Part shown: positions 58,900-64,000 of the stretch, piece by piece
How the letters are laid out: each line of letters starts with the position of its first letter
Numbering within the stretch: position 1 is the first letter of the stretch
Origin: an uncultured bacterium
Lineage (GTDB): Bacteria; Muiribacteriota; Ozemobacteria; Ozemobacterales; Ozemobacteraceae
Length of the DNA stretch: 64,000 nucleotides
Reading direction: 5' to 3'
Assembly: GCA_937949615.1 (NCBI GenBank)
Contig: CALEDQ010000016.1
Span: 62,001 to 126,000 of the forward strand
Program-made: the position numbers and the translations under genes
The notes under the pieces: generated by a model
What the model saw: the letters and a program-made list of their open reading frames with translations, nothing else
Told to the model about the DNA's origin: nothing
Database searches by the model: none

Positions 58900-61446
58900 A
58901 TGAAAGTTATCAGGCATAGATTTTTAGTCACATGGATACTTATTTTTGCGGTATTTATGCAGGGCTTTGTACCGGCACTGGCAAACCAGCCTCTGTCGAA
59001 TCAGTCTTTTCAGGCGTATCAGGCTGCATACCAGGATTATGTAAACGCAGTTCAATCGAACGCTTCAGTCGACGAGATAACCCAGAAGCACGAGGTATAC
59101 CTGCGCGCCCAGGAAGCCTATAAGGGATCGGCAGGCGAAAGTGCCCAGACACCGGATCTTAACGGTGCCACGGCATCCGTATCCGGAGACAGTCAAAGCG
59201 CAGATGCCATTGCTTCGCAGCCGGCTGCAGTCACGGCCGAAGAGCTTAAAGAAGCTGAGGCGGCCACTCAGAAATGGCAGCACTGGCGTGAATTTCAACA
59301 GAAAATCGTCGCCGGCACTCTTAAAATGCTTGGTGGCGCCAATAAGCCCGGCGACATGCCAATCTGGGAAAGAATCGCCTGGACAATCGGCAAATCGCTT
59401 ATTCCGACTATGGGCGTTATTGTTGCAACTGCCCTTCTGGCTCCGCTTTCACCGGTTGCGATGATTATCGGCGGTATCATTACCGGTGCCGCTCTGGCGG
59501 GCACCATGACTTATGCTTTCGAAAAGCGTATGAACGCCAAATATAGAACCGTGCCGAAAGAAGAGGCCAAAATCTGGCGTGATGTCACGGTTCAGGCGTC
59601 GATAGAGGCGGTCATGGCGCCGTTCAACCTGGCAACCGGCGGCCTGTTTGGCATGGTCGGCCCCACAGTCGGGCATGCGATCGGCAAAGTGGCGTTGACC
59701 CAGGCAACCATAACCTTTATTGGCCGTGCAGTATCGAGCTCGGTAGGTGGCGGCGTGAAAAACCTCTGGGCGAATTACTATTTTAAATATCCCGAAAAAA
59801 TCGAGGCCAACGAAGCCCGCATCGACGAGATACTCGACCAGCATCTTGCCAGCGGCGAACCTTTTTCTGAGGCGACGATTAAAGAACTCGATACCCTTCG
59901 TTCCGAGATCGACATGATGAAGGGCGAGCAGTATTCAAAAGAAGACGCGGTCAAAGACCTGAAACGCGCCGGTATCTCTGCCGCAATTTCGGGCTTTGCC
60001 GGGTCTATAATTTCTGACAGAACTTATAACAGCGGTTTCGGCCGCTGGGCCGACCGCGCTTCACTGAAGCTTTTTGGCAGTGTTGCCAAAGGCAAAAGCA
60101 TTGCCAGCCTTTTTTCAACCATGCCCGTGAACTTTGGCAGCGGTATGGCAGGTGCATCGCTTGAAAAATCGTTTATCAGTTCAGACATCAAAGATCTGAG
60201 AAAAGTTCAGGGTAATTATGCCGCCGACTCGCCGGTTTATGGCTATTATGAGAGAGTGATCGCTGATAAAGAAGCGAAAAAATCTTCCATCAATGTTACT
60301 CAGGCCGGCTTTGACAGCATGATGAACAGTTTTGCCGTGCATGCCGCCAGGCTGTCGGTAGATGCGATCAAATACAATGTTTACGATGGCCCCCAGGCCA
60401 GAAAAGCCGCAATAGAAAAACTCTACCGGGAAAAGGACCCCGAATGGCAGAAAGCCGACAAACTGCAGCAGAAATACGAAAATATCAAAGATGCGGCTCC
60501 TAATCCTCTTAAATATAAAAGTCCTGCGGTTTTTGCCAGAGCGGTGGTTGCTCACAAAAGGCAGCTTGACCAGGCAAGAAACGAATGGCTGGAACAGGCT
60601 GAGACCGCGCAGCAGGCCGAAACAAATCCGGCTAACGTGTCGCTGAAGAATGAAATAAAGACCACCTATGAACGCGATGCAAAACTTACGCAGATACTTG
60701 AACTCGGTCGCCTCACAGGCGGCGATGCACACCTTGCCGCGATGAAAAAGGTTCTGCAGGCACAGAACCCCACTCTTGCAGATGCCTCTGACGAAAAATT
60801 GACCGAACTTGCGGCTCAGGCAATCAAACAGACCTACGTTGATAAATACACCAGCAGCAGCCAGAGAGCCAAAGCTATCGAAGAAACCCTTGAGCTGAAA
60901 AGGAAGCACAAAGCAGGCGAAGTCGAACTTTCTGCCGAGGAGGCCAAACTGCTGACCGGTCAGGCATCTGTTATCAGCCCATCGCAATATAAGGCGGCGC
61001 TGGTCGAAAAGTATGTTTACGAGCTTAAAGCCGGTAATACCAGATGGGACGACGTCGAAAGAAAGATGCCGGCAATTCTCGCCCGAGCCGAAAGGGAAAT
61101 GCTTGCCCAGTATAACAATAACTGGGGCAGCGTTCTGGTGGCCGAAGCCTACGCCAATGGCCTGGCACAGTATAAATACAACCCTGAGGGCTCGGTGAAC
61201 TTCAATGGTGAAATGAAAAAAATCATCAAAAATATTCCCACGATGTTGAAAAACAACATTCTTGGCGAATACACCAACGAAGTGAACAAGGCCATCATCA
61301 GCAACGTCATACCCCAGAACACTGCGGGCCTTGACGGATATCTGAGCAAGTTTGGCGAAACGGCCATAAATGAAGCCACCGGCAAAGTTATCAACACCGT
61401 CTACGATGCCTCGAGCGAAAAGCTTGTTTCCAGCTTTTTCCGCTGA
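58900..61446 (+). CDS. Large exported protein of unknown function
   Basis: 848 residues from ATG 58900. Signal peptide of about 28 residues (MKVIRHRFLVTWILIFAVFMQGFVPALA). Residues about 145-220 hold two hydrophobic hairpins (SLIPTMGVIVATALLAPLSP; IIGGIITGAALAGTMTYAFE), a Gly-rich membrane-inserting stretch repeated at about 235-295. The rest is helical and charged, with a long coiled region (about 520-760). No family recognised. No ribosome site precedes the ATG; a consensus -35 TTGACA at 58864-58869 suggests the leader is short. Architecture resembles polymorphic-toxin or pore-like exported proteins, but there is no toxin motif. Confidence 0.7.
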   Translation: MKVIRHRFLVTWILIFAVFMQGFVPALANQPLSNQSFQAYQAAYQDYVNAVQSNASVDEITQKHEVYLRAQEAYKGSAGESAQTPDLNGATASVSGDSQSADAIASQPAAVTAEELKEAEAATQKWQHWREFQQKIVAGTLKMLGGANKPGDMPIWERIAWTIGKSLIPTMGVIVATALLAPLSPVAMIIGGIITGAALAGTMTYAFEKRMNAKYRTVPKEEAKIWRDVTVQASIEAVMAPFNLATGGLFGMVGPTVGHAIGKVALTQATITFIGRAVSSSVGGGVKNLWANYYFKYPEKIEANEARIDEILDQHLASGEPFSEATIKELDTLRSEIDMMKGEQYSKEDAVKDLKRAGISAAISGFAGSIISDRTYNSGFGRWADRASLKLFGSVAKGKSIASLFSTMPVNFGSGMAGASLEKSFISSDIKDLRKVQGNYAADSPVYGYYERVIADKEAKKSSINVTQAGFDSMMNSFAVHAARLSVDAIKYNVYDGPQARKAAIEKLYREKDPEWQKADKLQQKYENIKDAAPNPLKYKSPAVFARAVVAHKRQLDQARNEWLEQAETAQQAETNPANVSLKNEIKTTYERDAKLTQILELGRLTGGDAHLAAMKKVLQAQNPTLADASDEKLTELAAQAIKQTYVDKYTSSSQRAKAIEETLELKRKHKAGEVELSAEEAKLLTGQASVISPSQYKAALVEKYVYELKAGNTRWDDVERKMPAILARAEREMLAQYNNNWGSVLVAEAYANGLAQYKYNPEGSVNFNGEMKKIIKNIPTMLKNNILGEYTNEVNKAIISNVIPQNTAGLDGYLSKFGETAINEATGKVINTVYDASSEKLVSSFFR

Positions 61447-61695
61447 TTTTTTTGCTGCGGTATCCGGCTCATTTGAGCTGATGAATTGCAGAATCGGGTA
61501 ACATTTGCGATTTGAACTGGATTCTCACCACTTGCCTTACACCTTCGGGGACAAGTGAGCACAGACTTTGCGGGCATGACACAATCCAGGTCCTTCGTTT
61601 CGGGCGTAAATCCGGAATTCAGAAGTTTAATGGAATTGCCATGACTTTTACCGCTTAACGTTGTTATGGGAACGGGTTTGTGTTAGGCTCAAGCC

Positions 61696-62526
61696 ATGCA
61701 AATTAAAGAATTTCCAATCAACGAACTGCAGTTTCTTCTGCCGGAAAGCCTGGTAAGGGCACCTCAGACGCTTGTTGATAGCGTTGCTGCCAATGGGCTG
61801 CTGGTGCCGCCGGTGGTTGTCGATGGCGTGGTCTGTGATGGGCACCGGCGTATCGCCGCCTGCCGGCTGGCCGGTCAGAAGACCGTCACCTGTCTCTCCA
61901 GCAAGGGGTCGCCCGGGGTTCTGTTTGCGGAACTGAACGGCCAGCGTGAGCTTTCTGCCTTTGAAGCGGCAGCTATTTTTGCCCGCCTCGATGCCGATGA
62001 CCAGGCGGCGTTTCTCAAACATACCGGCCTGTCTGAGTCACCGCACATGAAAATCGCGCTGGCATTCATTGCCGCCGAAATCCTGCCCCACTCTGAGCTT
62101 CTCGATCTTTCGCTTTCAATGACAGTCTGGCGCGAACTCGGGCACCTCGGCAACGATATGGGCCGATTTGCCGTGCCGCTGCTGCAGCTGCCCGGTACCG
62201 CCGCCGAAAAGCGCAATATTGCCGGCCTGCTGCGCCAGGCGCAGCGCCGCAATGAACTGCCTGAGAAGCTTCCCGGCACCAGTGCCACCGAAGTTCTTAC
62301 CAGCATGCAGAAAATCGCGCAGCCGCGCCGCACCGAAGCACTGGCGCATTTTGAAGCTGCAGTCGCTAACGCCAGCCTGCCGCCAACTGCCCAGCTCAGA
62401 ATCGACCCGACCTTTTCCCAGCCTGGCGTGCAGCTGACGGTAACCCTCACCCGCAATCATCTCGATCGGCTCGACCAGGTTAAGGCCGCCGTCAACGAGA
62501 TTTTTACCGCGGTCCCGGAACTGTGA
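61696..62526 (+). CDS. ParB/sulfiredoxin-like N-terminal domain protein
   Basis: 276 residues. N-terminal ParB-type nuclease/CTPase fold: FPINELQFLLPESLVRAPQT, then VVDGVVCDGHRRIAACRLAG (about 41-60), where GHRRIAA is box II of ParB. A helical part follows (about 70-220) with no obvious KorB-like helix-turn-helix signature. The C-terminus is unrecognised. It is 10 bp upstream of an SPL-like radical SAM gene, so its role is probably with that enzyme and not chromosome segregation. Confidence 0.8.
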   Translation: MQIKEFPINELQFLLPESLVRAPQTLVDSVAANGLLVPPVVVDGVVCDGHRRIAACRLAGQKTVTCLSSKGSPGVLFAELNGQRELSAFEAAAIFARLDADDQAAFLKHTGLSESPHMKIALAFIAAEILPHSELLDLSLSMTVWRELGHLGNDMGRFAVPLLQLPGTAAEKRNIAGLLRQAQRRNELPEKLPGTSATEVLTSMQKIAQPRRTEALAHFEAAVANASLPPTAQLRIDPTFSQPGVQLTVTLTRNHLDRLDQVKAAVNEIFTAVPEL

Positions 62527-62536
62527 AGAGCCGATT

Positions 62537-63607
62537 ATGACTGCAAACACCAGATTCGGGCGTCTTGAATTCGAAAACCTCTTCATCTCGAACGAAGTTG
62601 CCGGCATGTCGCTCGCCGGCCAGATTGCCGCAAAGATCAAATACGGCAGCCGCAGCATCATTGCCGGCGAACAGCATCCGGGCAATGGCCTGCTGCTGGC
62701 CCGCAACAACGGCGCCTTCATTAAACCCTGCCCCGGCCAGAAAGGCAGCATCTGCTGCGGTTACTGGGTCGTCGAATGGGGCATGGGCTGCCCGTTCGGC
62801 TGCGAATACTGCATCATTCAGAATTACACCTGCGCCGGTGATGTCACGCTGTTCCTCAACTGGGAAGACTGCCACCGCGAGATCGTCGAACTGCGCCAGC
62901 GAATCAGCGGCCCGATCAGGCTTGGCACCGGGCAGTTTGGCGATCCGCTCGCCCTCGAACCGATATTTCCGCTCAATGCGGCCATCATCGACTGGACAGC
63001 CGGTATGCCCGATTTCACGCTCGAAATCAAAACCAAGAGCGCCTTTGTCGAACCTGTTCTGCAGGCCAGAGACGCCAGACATGTGACGCTCGCTTTCTCG
63101 CTGAACCCGCAGGAAACCATCGACCGTCTCGAACATGGCGCCGCCGCCCTTGAAGAACGACTGGCGGCCGCAGCGACCGCGGCGCGGGCCAGCGGCTGCC
63201 GGCTGGCGTTTCATTTCGATCCGGTGATTCCGGTATTGGGCTGGAAAGAGAAGTATGCTGAAGTTTTCCGGATCATGCATCATCATCTGCAAGGCCTGCC
63301 GGTCAACTGGATTTCGCTCGGAACTTTCCGGTTTCCGAAAGGGTTTCAGGAATACGTCGAGAAGTATCACCCCGACACCGGCATTTTCGCCGAAGAATTT
63401 TACCCGTCGACCGATGGCAAAATACGTTATTTCAGGCCATTCAGAGAAGAAATATACAGCTTCATGCGCGCCGGCCTCGGTGAATATTTTTCTGACGCCG
63501 CCGTCTACATGTGTATGGAAACCCCCGAAGTCTGGGAAAGACTCGAAAACCAGACCTTCACCAGCGGCAATCTCAAGCGCCTGCTCGATGCGAGTCTGAA
63601 AAAATGA
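62537..63607 (+). CDS. Radical SAM protein, spore photoproduct lyase-like
   Basis: 356 residues. Contains CPFGCEYC (cluster Cys 85, 89, 92) in the SPL-type context WGMGCPFGCEYCIIQNYT. FTLEIKTKSAFVEPVL and VTLAFSLNPQETIDRLEHGA further resemble spore photoproduct lyase (TLxTKS...; SLNPxxVxxxxExxT). In Bacillus the catalytic hydrogen-donor Cys lies about 44 residues after the last cluster Cys; here the matching segment reads RLGTGQFGDPLALE, with no Cys. Repair of spore DNA damage is therefore unlikely as such; a related radical reaction is inferred. Confidence 0.82.
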   Translation: MTANTRFGRLEFENLFISNEVAGMSLAGQIAAKIKYGSRSIIAGEQHPGNGLLLARNNGAFIKPCPGQKGSICCGYWVVEWGMGCPFGCEYCIIQNYTCAGDVTLFLNWEDCHREIVELRQRISGPIRLGTGQFGDPLALEPIFPLNAAIIDWTAGMPDFTLEIKTKSAFVEPVLQARDARHVTLAFSLNPQETIDRLEHGAAALEERLAAAATAARASGCRLAFHFDPVIPVLGWKEKYAEVFRIMHHHLQGLPVNWISLGTFRFPKGFQEYVEKYHPDTGIFAEEFYPSTDGKIRYFRPFREEIYSFMRAGLGEYFSDAAVYMCMETPEVWERLENQTFTSGNLKRLLDASLKK

Positions 63608-64000
63608 AAGATCCGGGCATTCTTTTTCTCTGCCCTTTCAAGGCCGAAGCGAAGGTTCTCGCTGCACTGCTGCCTGAATGCCGGCAGGCCGACGCCCGGC
63701 ACTGGAAATTCAAAGGCGGCCAGATCTACACCTGGAACGGCGCCGGCGAACAGCCGCTATTGGCCGCACTGGCAGACGAGCAGATGCCGGCTGGTTTTAA
63801 CAGATTCATTCTTTTCGGGTCAGCCGGTGCCCTCGCGCCGGAGATCGAAACGGGCCGGTTTTTCGCGGCCGGCGCAGTCACCGATGGCGAAACTTCTCTC
63901 GTCGGTCGGGTTCCGGCCGGGTTTGAATCTGCGAAGATTTTAACGGTCAAAAGAGCAATTTTCGAACCGGGCCGCCGGTTGAAGGCCTGGCAGAAAACCG
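63604..64000 (+). CDS. Nucleosidase/nucleoside phosphorylase-like protein (C-terminus cut off)
   Basis: Starts at ATG 63604, overlapping the SPL-like stop (ATGA), and is cut by the right edge after about 132 codons. ILFLCPFKAEAKVLAALLPE, then FNRFILFGSAGALAPEIETG and RFFAAGAVTDGE resemble the N-terminal half of MTA/SAH nucleosidases and futalosine hydrolases (GxAGxLxPxxxxGD). It would hydrolyse or phosphorolyse an N-glycosidic bond of a purine nucleoside; the substrate cannot be read. With the SPL-like enzyme it may process a modified nucleoside. Confidence 0.7.
   Translation, partial: MKDPGILFLCPFKAEAKVLAALLPECRQADARHWKFKGGQIYTWNGAGEQPLLAALADEQMPAGFNRFILFGSAGALAPEIETGRFFAAGAVTDGETSLVGRVPAGFESAKILTVKRAIFEPGRRLKAWQKT

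Noticed and set aside
1..64000. tRNA, rRNA, CRISPR arrays, prophage and intact insertion sequences
   Set aside because: No regular short repeats with spacers, no transposase or integrase motifs, and no cloverleaf-like segments with a T-arm were seen in the gaps by eye. A tRNA scan and IS search would settle it.

Overview
The window looks like a chromosome segment of a Gram-negative, diderm bacterium of moderate GC content. Diderm signs are a lipoprotein with a lipobox, a probable outer-membrane barrel, many proteins with signal peptides, and a type IV pilus assembly platform. The anaerobic ribonucleotide reductase (nrdD/nrdG) and a plant/trypanosome-like phosphofructokinase point to an anaerobic or facultative fermentative life. 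Start codons include GTG and TTG, and genes are packed in short operons with 1-17 bp overlaps. The mix (large HEAT/TPR proteins, carboxypeptidase-regulatory-like repeats, Clp1-like kinase, many orphan secreted proteins) reminds me of uncultured lineages such as Candidatus Riflebacteria. That placement is an impression, not a demonstrated result. No tRNA, rRNA, CRISPR array, prophage or intact insertion sequence was seen.

Layout. 1-6.7 kb: cell-surface genes (a repeat lipoprotein running off the left edge, a barrel-like protein, a HEAT-repeat membrane protein, an SH3-type secreted protein, an orphan secreted protein). 6.9-13.6 kb: an eight-gene leftward operon for a type IV pilus or competence pseudopilus in the order pilC-pilB-pilM-pilN-pilO-X-pseudopilin-pseudopilin. 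13.8-20.3 kb: DUF2225, a signal peptidase I with cysteine at the nucleophile position, TrmH, an LmeA-like protein, UvrC, and a low-complexity secreted protein. 20.3-26.5 kb: an inositol-monophosphatase-family enzyme, a NatA/NatB-CPBP ABC exporter operon, and a YafQ-type toxin-antitoxin pair with a HicB remnant. 26.9-31.7 kb: phosphofructokinase, a roughly 213-bp highly foldable intergenic element, nrdG and nrdD. 32.1-35.2 kb: a three-gene operon of a DHH/DHHA1 phosphoesterase, a small barrel-like protein and a Clp1-like polynucleotide kinase. 35.3-40.8 kb: a competence operon (a gluzincin-like protein, a small membrane protein, ComEC, ComEA, and a separate metallo-beta-lactamase protein). 40.9-43.8 kb: a very large cNMP-ParA-TPR fusion with a good promoter and terminator. 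43.9-49.0 kb: a glycosyltransferase, an ATP-grasp enzyme, a DUF4126-acyltransferase fusion and orphans. 49.0-55.1 kb: a six-gene unit (cdd, DUF1232, cheW, membrane protein, M23 peptidase, secreted protein), then truA-rplM-rpsI. 55.2-64 kb: a class V aminotransferase coupled to a WbsX-like protein, a radical SAM protein, a small protein, a large orphan secreted protein, and a ParB-like / spore-photoproduct-lyase-like / nucleosidase-like operon cut by the right edge.

How the parts may work together. The pilus platform (6.9-13.6 kb) and comEA/comEC (36-40 kb) fit one natural-transformation route. In ComEC the metallo-beta-lactamase metal motif is lost, while the co-oriented neighbour at 35260-36216 keeps an intact one, so the nuclease step may have moved to a separate protein. 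The DHH/small protein/Clp1-kinase operon is the best candidate for an undescribed system: a 5'-kinase next to a RecJ/Nrn-type nuclease could form a 5'-hydroxyl RNA (or DNA) end-processing and decay pathway. Other points worth checking are the Cys-type signal peptidase I, the cNMP-ParA-TPR fusion, the DUF4126-PlsC fusion, the degenerate gluzincin beside comEC, and the SPL-like enzyme without the usual cysteine.
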